From Trichosphaerium sp. ATCC 40318 (Eukaryota > Discosea > Flabellinia > Trichosidae), in NCBI GenBank assembly GCA_038496445.1, contig JALMLS010000179.1:62001-126000 (forward strand): a DNA stretch of 64,000 bases. The letters are read 5' to 3'. Below the pieces are notes generated by a model. It saw nothing but the letters and a program-made list of their open reading frames with translations. It made no database searches and was not told where the DNA came from. This document shows positions 11,817 through 24,900 of the stretch, one piece after another. The translations under genes were made by a program, and so were the position numbers. Within the stretch, counting starts at the first letter, position 1. The number at the start of each line of letters is the position of its first letter.

Positions 11817-13243
11817 ATGAGTAACGTACCACCAGAAGGTGTAAGGATACCTAGAAAACTGTTTTATTAGTACCTAATCTTCTCACTACCAGGCTTGGAA
11901 ATGCGATGCAGACATCTTCACAAGCGATACAGTATTTGTTTGCATGCGAGAGGGGTGCTGTACGACCAAGCCTTCTGTTTTTTGGAAGGGATCATGGCGC
12001 TACTGTAACCCTGAGCTAAGAAGAGTTCTCGAACATATCTGGATAACCGATGAGAAGAACAAGGAGGAATGGAATATGTACGCCTTTTAGTGCTACAATA
12101 CAATACCTTCATTTATAAAAAAACATGCAAAAGAAGTTATATCCACGTGCCCTTTTTGGGTTAGAAATCTAGTTCGCTGAAGCGCACATGCTTCCAAACG
12201 GTCCAATTGAAGCTATGTACTAGCTTACCTGTTTGAATCTAGGAGATTACCGAGCTATGAAGCCCATACTGCTCGATTATCAAAACACATAGAAGAAATT
12301 AAAAATAATAGAACTCAGAACATACTATGCTTACCTTTTGGTGAGCAGGGCTCAACTGTGGCTGAAGGAGTAAGTACTCTACTAACTTTGACAATTTGAA
12401 TGTACTTATGTAGGATTGCCCTCCTCCTAAACGCCGAAAGTATTCACCACAGCGGCAGTTGAATAATGCACTTGCCAGTACTGACTTGTCAATGATGCAA
12501 TTTGACCCTAAAGTGGCTTTAAAATTTTTCCCATCATGGAGCCCAGAGAAGAGACTTATGATTGCAAGTACGTACATAGAACGGAATTAAACGATCTTAC
12601 TACCTATTAGAAAACATCGTCGACAACAATAATAGTACAGTGGCTGGTGTTTTTGATGTTGTCGAACAGCTCAAAATCACAGTGAACATGACCTTGTACA
12701 GAGTTGAATGGGTTTCAATTATACTAAAATGCTTTGAATTTTGCAAAGAGGAGCTTGATTCTACATTAGAATATGCACCCAAATGGTCTAGTAATGAATA
12801 TATTGATCTTTATTGCACTGCTTTACCGCCAGTATACGTATTTGATCTATTTCAGGACAGAACAAAAACGTACTGACTTAAACTCTGTTGTTAAGTGTAA
12901 TCTAATTCGGAACTAGCTTTTTTGAGAAGCTCGACTCAGAATCGTATAATATGCTATTGAATGTGGCTTTAGAATATGCACATGACAGAAAGACAATACA
13001 AATATACTATGTGCTGCTTTGCAACTACTCTGTTTACATAGATAGCGCATGGTACTCTTGTTAAGTCATTTCCTTTTTTGGTAATACAAATTTAGGGTTA
13101 AGCTGTTGGTAAAGATAAGACGCGACCCATCCAACATTAGTACAGTATGTAGAAAACTGGTAGAATCTGATGAATTTACTCTTGAAAAAATGCCAAATAC
13201 CTTTACACTTCTATCAAATGCGATTGTACCATTAGAACAGTAA
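11817..13243 (+). CDS. Unrecognised multi-exon protein, divergent from GH7
   Basis: The first exon (ATG 11817, MSNVPPE) joins AWKCDADIFTSDTVFVCMRE after an intron at about 11839-11892. Further exons read GSWRYCNPELRRVLEHIWIT, then LPSYEAHTARLSKHIEEIKN, ALASTDLSMMQFDPKVALKF, FDVVEQLKITVNMTLYRVEW and a last exon (about 13090-13243) with SDEFTLEKMPNTFTLLSNA. The product is helical, rich in Trp and Cys near the start, and has no signal peptide. I recognise no family. The start lies only 66 bases from the GH7 start on the other strand, so the two share a very short bidirectional promoter. Several internal joins are uncertain, for example 12100-12260 and 12880-13080. Confidence 0.5.
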
Positions 13244-13458
13244 GAATGTTGCATGTACAATAATAACATTGACATAATCATTACAACTTTACCAAGTCTC
13301 AGAAGTCTTAGATGTAACGTGCAAACCCCTCTTTTCCTATTATTTGATTGGTGTTAACTCTATTTTATACGTCATATAACTTCTTCACGTTTTCCATATG
13401 GTAGTGCGTGTACTGGGTTGGTCACTTAAAGCGAATTGTTTTGTGTTGAAAAAATATA

Positions 13459-14942
13459 TTAAATACAAGGTTTGAGTGCTGAATATCTTCCTAGAACTTT
13501 TTCTGTTTCTTCCAATGAAGCCTTTTTGTTAAAGAAACAATAAATCAAAAGGTCATATTATGTAAGTGCATTGAAATTTACGTACTCCTTGTGGGTGATG
13601 AACCAAAATTGGTTTATGTCTATTTCTGCAATAAAATTCGCTGTTTCTCCAAAGCTCAAGGTCTGGGGCATACTTGTTAAACCTTTTACTAGATAAGTAC
13701 CACAAAACACTATTTGATATTAATTAGAAGTGATATACCTTCTAGCTGGATCTCTCATATCACCGTTGTTCTCACATTTTCCTAAAGGATCTTCATCATC
13801 TGAAAAGAGCTTTTGTACAAAATCACCTAAATAATATTGTTGTCAACAACCTGCCTAAAGATTTTTATTTACCGAATCCAACGTCATCCCAAACTCTTCT
13901 TTCACATGTTGTCTCCCATAAATACCAATTATGATTTATTTTGTCAAGTGCCTTCCGGCTCAGAATCCACCCTTAGCTTAAGTCAGTTAAGTGACAAGGC
14001 TTTTTTTTTTCTTTCACAAAACCTGCTCCACCATCAGCGTATACTATGGTATTCTTAGGGTTCATGTGATTGAGTCTATGGTATGAGAATCTTTCAGGCG
14101 TATTTTCATTATACATCCAATAAACACAGTGACCAAAGTAATGGAATTTGTTTGAATCGTAATTTTGCAAGAAATCCAATAAGTTTTGCTTATGAATCCA
14201 AGTATCATCCACAATACGAACAAACCATTTATGATGTTTATATTTTTTATCGTTGAATAGATGGGTATAGAAAAATCTATCTTTGCAACATAAACTCTGA
14301 TACTCACTTCCACTAATGAGAGTTACACAAATGTAATGTAAAGTTCAAAAAAAAACTACCAGTCACCCCATTCTTTCTTTGCAATCAAGTAATCAAACTT
14401 CGATCTGTTTGTATTAATAGGCACGGTATCACTATAAGTTATTAATATAAACTTTCAGTAGTACGTTCAGGCGCACCTAATGAATACAACTTCATCTTTG
14501 TCCCAATGTTTAGCCCATGATTTTGCGATAGAAGGATATCTAGCATCAAAAGTTCTAACTATCATTAGTCTTCAGCGCAGTGCTCTTACACGTCACGTGC
14601 TTTCCACTTGTCAAAACGCCCACAACTACATCTTTTGAAGAAAGGCTACCGTCAATAGATTCCTTATCAGTCAAAGTCTCATGAGCTCTTTGACACAACA
14701 GCTCGTCAGCGCGGAAAATAAACAAAAAACAGAGATTGAACGTTGTACCTCACGTTATACCACGTGGACATAAATTCATCGTGTGAGGCTATCAATATCA
14801 ACGCGTATATAACCAACGCAGCGACAACAATGGTACAAACGTGCGTAAGATTGAATTTCAGATTATTTGCGCTAGACCGACTAAAACCACCTTAGACAAG
14901 TCTAAAACGATGTACATACCTCGGGTTAAGCTTAATACGCAT
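13459..14942 (-). CDS. Fringe-like glycosyltransferase (GT31 type), type II membrane protein
   Basis: From the ATG at 14942 the protein has a short cytosolic start, a membrane anchor (TIVVAALVIYALILIAS) and a lumenal catalytic region. That region contains KDVVVGVLTSGKHVT, ARYPSIAKSWAKHWDKDEVV, WFVRIVDDTWIHKQNLLDFL (the DDxW/DxD-type metal-binding motif), YADGGAGFV (the GGAGF motif of Fringe) and VWDDVGFG. These occur in Fringe and core-1 galactosyltransferase relatives, which use UDP-sugars in the Golgi. Donor and acceptor sugars cannot be told from sequence. One join (14570-14591) needs a 22-nt intron. The last exon ends VLGRYSALKPCI at 13459. Confidence 0.8.
14570..14591 (-). other. Candidate 22-nt intron in the glycosyltransferase gene
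   Basis: Donor GTGTAAG and acceptor TGAAG, 22 nt in total. Removing it joins GVLTSGKHVT to LMIVRTFDARYPS in one frame. Unspliced, the upstream frame stops soon after (TNDS then TAG). An alternative is that translation starts at the internal ATG at 14565. Confidence 0.45.
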
Positions 14943-15233
14943 AGTCTAAGCAAAATGGACGGGAATAAAGCCTAAACAATGCATGTAGCATTCAACAATT
15001 TTAAACCTGAGATTTTCCTTCGCATATCCAGATTGCGTGTCTAACGCATAATTTTAACAGCCTAAAGGCTCCACAGTCTTAGTTGTTGCAACGCAGTAGG
15101 TTGTACATAGGTTGCATGGGAAATTGCTCAGCAGGAAATAAAAGATCAAAAGGAAACACCTCAGGTTTAAATATAACAGCCACTAATCCGAGGATACCAG
15201 AACAAGAGTAAGCAACGGTAAAAAAAACTTGAC

Positions 15234-16214
15234 ATGGCATTTACGGTTGTTAGGTTTAAAGTATTGATCATTGGTGATGCTGGTAACGTTACAACGTGTA
15301 TAGGGCTATCTGACAATACATAGGGGTCGGTAAAACATCGATGATGCATAGATACGCAGTACGGTTACTAAAAAGTCATCAAAGAGTAACTTACGGCGTA
15401 GAGTGGCACTTTCAGTGATGCTCCCGAACCTACAACGACAGATTTTATTAAAACGACTAAAAAATGCAGAGGCAAAGACGTTAACCTTACAATAGTACGT
15501 ATAAACGTCGTTTTACTTTTTTGTAGTTTTATGTTTACCCATCAAAAGTTAATAATTAAAAAATACTCTAGTATGACACAGCAGGCCAAGAGCGATTCCG
15601 AACAGTACGACGCAATGACCTATTTTCGATTTTCTCTCAAGAAATCACAAATTCCGCTTTTTTCCCAAATTTCTGTGTAGACTCAATGCTCAATGTGCTT
15701 TTGTTAAAGACTTTGTTTAGATTACTTCTTCGTTTTATAGAGGCTCAAATGGGGTTTTCATCGTATTTGATTTAAGTGAGTAATCAAACAATTTAATTTC
15801 TTCAAAAAAACCATAAAAAGGAGCTCGTCGCTTTCTCGATTGACTTTGTTTTTTCGAATTAGTATTTGCTGTCTCTCTAATTTGTTATCAATAGGTAAGT
15901 CTGAAACATTTACAAATGTTCCTGGTTGGGCAAAAGAAATCGAGAGATATGCAAGTGATGATGTTATTACAGTATTAGTAGGGAATAAGAAAGATCTAGG
16001 ATTTACAGATAATTCCGCTGCGCACAAGGTAAAGAGTTGACCTTGTCATTTTTCAACTTTGTGAAACATGATTTTTTTGTTGACTGTACCTTATGATTCT
16101 TAGGAATGGGCTAGTGAAAATAATATGTTGTATATTGAAACTAGTGCTAAAGACGATATAAATATAAACCAAGCATTTTCATCGTTATGCTCAAAGATGA
16201 TGGATAATGTTTGA
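15234..16214 (+). CDS. Rab-family small GTPase without C-terminal prenylation cysteines
   Basis: Exons give FKVLIIGDAGVGKTSMMHRY (G1, beginning at the ATG at 15234), PEPTTTDFIK (G2 region with the switch I Thr), YDTAGQERFRT (G3, about 15573-15605), GSNGVFIVFDLS, VITVLVGNKKDLG (G4) and YIETSAKDD (G5). The sequence ends SKMMDNV at 16214. Rab proteins direct vesicle traffic and normally end in one or two cysteines for prenylation. None is present, so membrane attachment is unclear. The join between RFRT and GSNG (about 15605-15739) is not solved cleanly: the two exons are out of phase with a simple intron, so an intermediate exon may be missing or the switch II helix is altered. Confidence 0.78.
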
Positions 16215-16427
16215 AAAAAGAAAAACGATTTATACTAATCATCCTTTTGTTCAAACAATAATAGAGTGATAGAACTATCACAAACTAAAACACCCTCATA
16301 ATACTACTATTTGTTGCTGTATATTAGCAACTACTCTTGTAAATTGTATCCAAAACAATAATAATAAAAAAGCTCAGCGCGATTGGAAGTTTTGATTTTA
16401 ATTAAGTTTTACAAGATTTGTTTTTTT

Positions 16428-18994
16428 TTAGTGTACAAGGCTAACAACGTTTGAAGTTTGTTGCATTAAGATACCACTCATATTGAGTGTATCAGTTGGT
16501 GCCCCAATCAATGGATTTACATTCTTTGATTGTTGTAGATTCAGATCAGGTTTATAGAAGTGTATAGTGTTAATGATAGCGTCAATATCTCCTTTCCACC
16601 TAAAAATAAAAATAAGAATAGAAAAAAGTGAGAATCAACTCGTACCAGTATGGTATAGGAACCAAAGTAATACCTTTAAAATAATATAAGATAAGATACA
16701 AAACGTATGAGACTATACATACCAGCTTTACGGCACATTTCTGCCTTTTCGGAGTCTTTTACTTCAATCGCAGAAGAAGGTGTATTATGAGGTATACGAT
16801 CAGTGTAGTGTTGTTCTCCTTGGTATTCCAGTGCAAGATTATGCTTTGGAACAAATACATCTACAGATAGCGATTTACCTGAAGCGTTGCGTGTGCTAAC
16901 TAGGTGTTCTTCTTCTACTTCTAGTCCAGGGAAGATTTTTTTTACACATTGCAACAAATCCCTGTTCAAAAAAATCCATAAATATTTAAACGTTTGAGAA
17001 CACGTGCTCTCCTATGACGTAAATGCTGGTTTGTAGTTTTTTTGGTAAAATATATTTGTAGAATAAAGCAGGCGTAGAAAAATGCAATGAAATCCGTACC
17101 TTTGGCTTAGTCTAGCACATTGCGAAAAATTTGACATATTCCATAAGAAATTTGGATGTAGCGTTCTTAACACCGTAGGAAAGTGTTTCATAATTCCCTT
17201 AGCGCCAACATTATGCATACCCTGCCAACCAATACGGTACCTATTAATCAAAAATCAATAAAACAAACAAAGAAATAATTTTGATTAAGTATTTTTATAC
17301 CATCCTTCTGGGCTTGAAATAGCGAACTTCTTTTCAATATTTTGTAAGAAGGATATTTGGTTTGATGGCTTATCCCAATAATTATGTGGCTTCGTTTCTC
17401 TGGAACAACATTAGAATAAATAGATGAAATAAAAAAATTTTGAACAAGTACGAACTTTAACTTCCACGTGTAGTCAGGAAAGACTAGCTTGAGTATAGCA
17501 GCTATAGAAAACTTATGCCTATTCACAAAATATTAACATCTACTTTAAGAAAATTGTGGTACCTTGCAAGAAACCCTGAACCTCCTAATGCAGCAAACTC
17601 TTCATACTTTACAGTTTGTAATCCCTCTAAAGTTTTCATATCAAGAATTTCCGTTATCTGGTTAATCTTGCTTCTGATATTATCTAAATCATCCCAACAC
17701 CCCATAGGCACTGTTCTATACATAATCATTAAAAAATTTCCAAAACCAGATCGCATGTGCGACTAGTAAAACGGCAGAAATATTTTTTGGAATTCTTTGA
17801 AAAAAATAAAGAATTACTTACTTGTATCTCCATATTTCCCAGTTAAACTCGGGGTACACCACAGGCATATTTGTTGGTATACCCTTTGTTGTAAAACGTC
17901 TAAATTAAAGCAGTATATAAGTATACTTCAAGGAGACATTAAAAAAACCCTTCAAGGTTATTTATACCTCATAGGAGGCGTTATGACTCCATCAGCAGGC
18001 GTTGTAGTATTCGCTCCTTCAGAGTCGATATCATACCAATCATCTAGCGTTTTAATATTCAATGTCTTACCAACAGCATCATAAAAGCGTCTCTTCTTTG
18101 CAAAATCATCATTAAAGAACCAAGGCTTCCATTTATGCTGTGGGTATATAGCTTTTAGTGCCTTTGCAATGCCACCATTGTATCTATTCAAGAAAAGCAG
18201 TAAGCGCCAAATAAACAAAAAAAAAACATAGAGAACAATCCAAAAATAAAAACCAAAACACGCAATGTGTTGGCTTTCTCGACGTAAAAGTAAAAAAAAA
18301 TTACACAAGTGTCACAATGTCAATGTGTCAAAATGTCATTTGACATTTCAAACAAAATGATGTGTCTCTAAGTGGAGATGCTTTTTACGTACAATCCCAT
18401 TACCCCACGGCCGCCTATATGGCACAAGTGATCGTTTGAGTACTTATACCAATCATCAAGACAGTAAATTGTTAATTCACGTGCAAACTCGTTAAATCTA
18501 TCTCGTTGATTGTCTATATGGGTCCAATGATGTTTAGGCGCCATTCTAGTAATGTTAGGAGCAATTTTGTGCCTGTTGAGTTTTTGCGTACTGAAACTTC
18601 CATTTAACCCAATTGTGAGCGGGAAACAATGCAGAGAGCATACCTGATACACTACCGTTGTAGCTAGAAACTATTAACTGATTCTCAAGTGTTCATTGTT
18701 TAAATACATCGATAGTATGCGCCACGAGTTCCCATCTTGGCTAATTTCCTTCCAACCAAGTTTATAGAACTCATCGAGTATTTTTAATCCAAACTTCTCT
18801 GCAAGCTCTTGAATACGATTTCTTTGATGTACATCATAAATCCAATGACCTCTAGCCTATAGTTTTTAGAAGCTATGCTGATTGTCACAATTACACGTTT
18901 AAAACCTCACCTTACGCTGTGCATCTTTACCGAGCTTCTTTCGCCGTGTACGTCGCCTCTTTACAACATCCACTAGCCTTACTCCTCTGTACAT
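16428..18994 (-). CDS. Multi-repeat protein with C-terminal PD-(D/E)XK nuclease-like domain
   Basis: About ten minus-strand exons encode four to six copies of a unit of about 75 residues: H.W....(n)q..rf.e.a.kl.i..lDDWY....(d)i...GG.g.l..Yng.i..aL..iyP.h.W..W.F. Examples are KALKAIYPQHKWKPWFF, YNGSVSGMLSALFPAHNW and PHNYWDKPSNQISFLQNIEK. The last exons give SVDVFVPKHNLALEYQGEQH, then KAEMCRKAG and ITLVPIPYW. The Asp, the E-x-Q and the Lys match the PD-(D/E)XK fold seen in Vsr/RAP-like nucleases. Stop at 16428. Start at the ATG at 18994 (MYRGVRLVDVVKRRRTRRKK, very basic), though an upstream exon is possible. Similar tryptophan-rich repeats occur as uncharacterised proteins in some protists and fungi. 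The function is unknown; nucleic-acid binding and cleavage is a reasonable inference. Confidence 0.72.
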
Positions 18995-19131
18995 AATCTC
19001 ATTAGTTGATCAACACATTACCTGGGTATGTATGACGCTTTTACGACACAAAGTGGGCCATTTTTGGGTTTGACTGGAAAAAACGGTTTGGGACAACTTT
19101 TTAATAGTAAACGTACACCACGCGATACACC

Positions 19132-21465
19132 ATGGGCAGTACTCAGCGTTTAATTACTACTGCAGAACTTGCTAAACATAACACGGCAAGTGACTGTTGG
19201 CTTGGAATTCATGGTAACGTCTATGACCTCACAACGTTCCTTGCGGATCATCCAGGCGGTGCCAATATTTTATTGAAGTATGCTGGTACAAACGCCACAT
19301 ACGCGTTTACCCAGTTCCACTCCCCTACGGTAATAGACATGCTTGACGATAGTATGTGCGTAGGTAAACTGGATGAAAACATCGAGGAGCAGAAAAAAGC
19401 ACATGAGGCTGCTAAACGAAAAGACTTGGTAGAGTGGTACTACAAAACGTACAATACGCTTTTCTTACCGTTCAAAAGGCGCAAGAAACGTGAAAAGTTG
19501 CCAGACCTGTCAAAGTACCTAAACACCTTTGACTTTGAAGCTACAGCTGAATTAGTGATGGAGAAACCAGGTAACGTCGTAATCCGTGTCAAGCCAGAAT
19601 TGCAACATTTTACAAAACAAAACAGATAAAGGAAAAGTCTGTAACATCTTCTTACGCGCGTAGAGCTCAAATCTGCTTTTGAAATATTTTTTAAAAGGGA
19701 AGGGGATAAAAAAGTCTTTTGTTCCCAATTTTATTAGTAAATTAGTAATTCGAAAATTGCGTGCGCCCTCTGGTGCCACGTTTTTTTCAACAAACTAAAC
19801 AGAAACTAGAAATAATTTTTAGGGTTTTTTTTCATTTGTTCGCTTTGTGCATTACTCTTTTGCTCATTGGTATTTTTAAGGATGGCTATATTATGCTTCT
19901 GCTGCAGATGATGAAATCACACATCGAGAAAATCATGACGCTTTCCATAGGATATGGATGAGGCCTCGTGTAATGGTTGACGTCTCAAAAATTAATATGC
20001 GCACAAAGATTCTTGGTATTGAAAGCTCTATTCCTTTGTATATATCTGCTGCTGCGCTTGGTCGTTTAGCACATCCAGATGGTGAAGTACGTCGCGCATA
20101 TTGTACTAAAAATTACTAACAAAAACCAAAAAGACTCACGAAATGTCTAACGAAATGTTAGCTAACTTTTCGCTTTTGTGGGTTTTTTTAAACTACAGTT
20201 TAAAGAATTTTGACGTTCTCTTGTAGTTATGTTTATCTCGCGCGTCTAATAATGAAGGAGTCATACAAATGTTATCTACAATGGCGAGTTGTTCTTTTGA
20301 TGAATTAGCAGCGGCAAGGTAAAACAACATCTAAAACCAACGGATTTACTGACTCTTTCGTAAAGAGGTAAAAATCAAGCTCATTTCTTCCAACTATATG
20401 TCAACAGTAACAGGAGTATCACTGAAGATCTTGTACGTAGAGTAGATAAAGCAGGTTACTCAGCACTTTGCGTTACAGGCACGTCAAAAACATTTAAAAA
20501 AAAATCACGTGACTCGAGTGATGGTGTTGTTTTTTTAATTTTTCTCCGTTTTAGTTGATCTTGCTGTACCTGGTAAACGAGAACGTGATAGAAGAGGGAA
20601 AATTGATATCGCTCCACCTGCTAATTATAAAAATGAAGGAAGAGTAAAAGATAAAGGTGTTATAGAATCACTTTCAACATTTTTTGATCCTTCATTATCA
20701 TGGAAAGATATCGCTTGGTTACGTTCTTTAACTACAATGCCTATTGTTTTAAAAGGTATTCAATGTGGTGAAGACGCAGTGTTAGCAGTAAAATACGGAG
20801 TACGTCAAGTCAAAGATTTGTTGGAAAAACACTTCATTGGTTTCCAAGCGCTTTCGATGGCCGATAGTATATGTTTACTTTTATCTTACAGGTTGATGGT
20901 ATAATACTATCCAACCATGGCGGTCGCCAAGTAGACACGGCTAGATCTGCTATAGAGATACTACCTGAAGTGATGGACGCCCTGGACAAAATTAACGCAA
21001 AAGATAAACTTGAAGTTTTATTAGGTAATAATAAAACAACTCATAACTTTTCTTCTCTTTGTCAAATAATTTACAAAATTTTATAGATGGTGGTGTCAGA
21101 CGTGGTACTGATATTTTCAAGGCTCTCGCACTTGGTACGAATACCACAAAATGAAACAAAATTAGTTTGTTTTTTTGGCTTGTTTTAGAGAAAATAATGA
21201 GATTATAGGTGCTAAAGCAGTTGGTATTGGTCGCCCAGCATTATTTGCAATGGCTACACACGGTCAAGAAGGTGTAGAGCATCTGATCAAGATTTTTAAG
21301 GAAGAATTAAAGATAACAATGCAGCTTATGGGTACACCTTGCTTAGATGATATAAAGCGCGAAATGGTTATTACTACAGATCTAGCAAGGCATATGAGTA
21401 CACGTCCTACAGATTGGTTGGCTTCAAACTCTTACAGGCCATTATTACTTGCAAGTAAAATGTAG
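19132..21465 (+). CDS. CYB2: Flavocytochrome b2, L-lactate dehydrogenase (cytochrome)
   Basis: The first exon (ATG 19132) holds a cytochrome b5 domain with both haem histidines in their motifs (FLADHPGG and FTQFHSP). After an intron of about 310 nt (19571-19880) comes the FMN domain: WLYYASAADDEITHREN, RPRVMVDVSKINM, FFQLYVNSNR, MPIVLKGIQCGEDA (the FMN/substrate Lys), ILSNHGGRQVD (the catalytic His and Arg), DGGVRRGTDIFKALALG and KAVGIGRPALFA. It ends at 21465. The domain order is that of yeast Cyb2, which oxidises L-lactate to pyruvate and passes electrons to cytochrome c in the mitochondrial intermembrane space. No clear mitochondrial presequence precedes the b5 domain, so location is uncertain. 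A related 2-hydroxyacid (for example mandelate) substrate cannot be excluded. Confidence 0.92.
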
Positions 21466-21927
21466 ACAATTTTTTCTAGTTTGTCAGTACTTTTTTTGGA
21501 TCAAGTGCCTGACATACGTGTAATGATACTTTATATATGTACGAATTTAATAACAGTAACAAAATATAAGCTATCCATTCTTCAGACACTCTTCTTCATT
21601 GTTTGCTCGAATAATATTAGACATTCAAAAACACTTAATCGTTTTTTGTTTGACGTAATTGCAGTGAGAATACCATTGGCGAGCAAAAAACCTGAACATA
21701 CTAGTTTTCCACGATTGATAGTCCAATTCAAACTTGAAGGATTACTAGCGTATTACGTTATGTTGTTTTGAAGAGCCACGTGGCAAGCTGATGAGTCACT
21801 AGTATACTTCACTGATTCTAAAAATAAACGCAAGTTGTGTACAGTGTCGTGCTCTATTGTCATATCTTGGTATAAAGATGGCAACACATTATAAAGTATC
21901 AATATATTTCTTACAAGTTCTGTTACT
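21466..21927. other. Intergenic stretch
   Basis: Holds the 3' flank of the flavocytochrome gene. A plus-strand frame of 96 codons (21481-21771) lacks an ATG start and shows no domain, and I do not call it. CACGTG lies at 21777. Confidence 0.4.
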
Positions 21928-24900
21928 ATGGTTCGCATCCTCTTCAGGAAAGTACGTCTAACTCGGAAACTCCATTTGACAATATTTTATAACTCATACT
22001 CTATCAGCGAAGTAACAAGCTCTATAATAAACATCTTGCGAGAAGCTTCTGAATCGTGTGAAGTGGTACCAGTTTTTTTTTTTTTTGGGCACGTGCCTTA
22101 TAAAAACTGATCTAATGTTAGGATTGTGATGTCTCCAATGTAGAAGAGCTCATACAATCTTCAATGTTTACCATTAATTTCATTGGGCCAAAAGCTACTG
22201 GTATGCCTTTTTAGTTACCTGAAGCACTTTTTGAGCAGTTTGGACGTGTCTCTTTTTGTAAATTATAATTTTTTGCTGCGTACCTCCCAACCAGGATCTC
22301 ACGGTATGGGAAGTATCAGCGTAATATTACCAGGCGTATATGAGCTTTTGGATGACCAGTGTCAGGAGTAGAACCTCGCGAAAAACTAGTTTTTTTTATT
22401 TTTATGTCAACATGATTTCTTTGTTGTGGATATCCTGAAAGTATATAGAAGGCGGGGGGCTACTTTTATGTCATCTCGTACTTATCTGGAATGGAAAAAA
22501 CAAAACAGCTTTTCGTTTTAAGATACATACTTCGTTTCATTTGCACTGATACTCTCAAAGGAAAAACGACTACAATTAATGCAATTATTGGCTATCAGTT
22601 ACTTCCTTCCAACTTTGAAGTGAAGGCAGGTTGTCCTGTTCTTCTTACTCACGGCGAAGTTCCCAAACCCGTTCTCCGTACTGTCAATCGTATTTCATCA
22701 AAGGTGGAGTTTCTTGCTAGTGGCAAAGTTGGTGTACGAAAAATGTACTGCTAAACAAATTTTGTAGCTCGCTTAATACTCATTTCTTGATCCTAGGCTA
22801 GCTCAAGTTCAGTCAACTGGGCAACATGTTGATTTCCTGGCAGAGAAGTTGGAAGTTGAAGAGTACTTGGATATTTACTCAAAGCTGGGTGATCAGTTTA
22901 AACTTGGTTTATACGAGACTGGTGACTTGGAAAACAAGTATAGATCTAATGTAGCTAATTTTTGCAAACAACAAGTACGTTATCGTTGAACCAATAGATT
23001 AAAGTAGAACCTAATAACAGTAGTCACTTGCATATTTTGAACGTTCTGACGCTATTGTGCTGGTACTCGCCTATAACACTCTCGAATCAATAAGTACAGC
23101 AGAAACTGTTAAACGTTTGATAAGACTTCGAAGCCAATTTTTTTCGAATCCACAGAGAAGACTCTTTGTGCTTATCAATATGCTGAACGTTTGTGAAAAG
23201 GCGGAAGAAGTCAAAGATTGTAAGACATTGGAAAGAGTTCAAGCACGAGATTTTCTTAGAAAAAATGGAGTTCCCATTGAAATGACACAAGTATATCCAG
23301 TCTCGGGGCTTCCTGCATTGCTCGCTAAACAATGTATATCTGCAGGTAAAAAACGCAAACCCCAAATAATGAAGAAGTTATCAAAGTACGGTTTTGTCTT
23401 TTGCCTCCTCTACTGACTGTATTACAACACCAGATTTACTCAGGATCCTGTAAAAACAGAGGAAGATTGCCATAAAGCTTGGAAAGCTAGTGGATTACCA
23501 GATTTTATAGAAAGCATAACGTCGTTTCTGGATAATGAAATAAGTACCTCTAAATTGTTGTTTCGTGCTGAAACAGCGATAACCGCAGTAGAGAAAATGA
23601 AAAATTCCAGCATATTGTTATTGTCAAACCAAGAAGCCGTACTAGCTCACAACTCTGAAGTTACTGAAGACATAAACACAATATACAATAGAGTGACTCA
23701 AATTGGGACACAAGTTCAAAAGATGATCCAACGGGCAGAAAACGATAAAAAATCTTGTCTCGAAGCTTCCAGTGACTTGATAGGCAGCGGTTCAACAGAG
23801 GATATCAAAAAAATTCTTAAACAATTGAACTATGCAGCAGAAATAACTGAAAATCACATTTACAAAAGCTTAAGTAAGAGTAACTCGAAAGCTGCTGAGT
23901 TAAACGTGGAGTTAGAAGCAATCCATGCGCGTATCCATAGATTTCAAAACACTTATCCAAAAACTCCAGATCTCAAATCAGGGCAGGTACCAAACTTGCG
24001 CGGTACATCATACAAAGGTAATATCATATATAATTCGTATAAAGTACAAGAAGTACAAAGGCATAGTTGTGACCATTGTGGAATGGATTGGAATGGAGGC
24101 TGTAAAGAATGCACATGGAATGTGTATCATGTGGATGAGGAAAACGCGGCACTACTTCGCCAAGAAGATTGCCGAATACTAGAACAGAAAAATCTAATAG
24201 CACTTAAAAAAGGTTCTGATAAGTTGGCGTCATGGGCTCTTAATGTGAAATTACATTTCAAGCAAAAAACAAACTCTGCCCTTCATAGAAAACGTGAGTT
24301 GGAAAGGAGTTTCTCAGAATTATCTGAGAGCTTCTTTGATCTTACAAAGGTGTTAAAATCTATAGAAGGTAACCTCGAAACCTACAGCAAGTGGAAATGT
24401 AAAACTGCAAATTTTTTACAGGAGCTATGCAAGGTACAGATAAAAAAGTAAGAAAAAAGTTTAGTAACATCACTTAGCAAGTCATATTGGCAGCAATCGT
24501 GAGTGAGGGATCATATTATTACGGCTCTGACTTGCATAAAATAATGCAACCCAGAAAGCTATCCAAACATGTTGCTTTTGTAGAACAAAAGAAACGTGAA
24601 CTGCATGCAAGAGTGCTCCAGACGGACGATGTCTACATTGGTTTTAGGGGTTCTACATTCTTGAATACATCACTTAGCTAACAGCGTATTAAGGAACACA
24701 ATTTGATGACAGCGAAGATCTACTAGTGAATGCTAAATTTGTTCAAACTCCCTGGGGTTCCGGTGGTGTGCATACAGGTTTTTATAATGCAGCGAAGACT
24801 GTTAACATAGATGTTATTTTAAAACATCTATTCAAAGGTATAAATATCTTTCAGTTTTTCGCCAGTTTATTCTGTATTAAGGTAGGCACGTGTACTTGAC

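Noticed and set aside
19571-19880. Possible frameshift in flavocytochrome b2
   Set aside because: A long but regular intron (GTAACG to TTTTTAAG) rejoins EKP to GWLYYASAADDE exactly as the family requires.
21481-21771. Plus-strand 96-codon frame after the flavocytochrome gene
   Set aside because: No ATG start, no domain, and it lies in the 3' flank.
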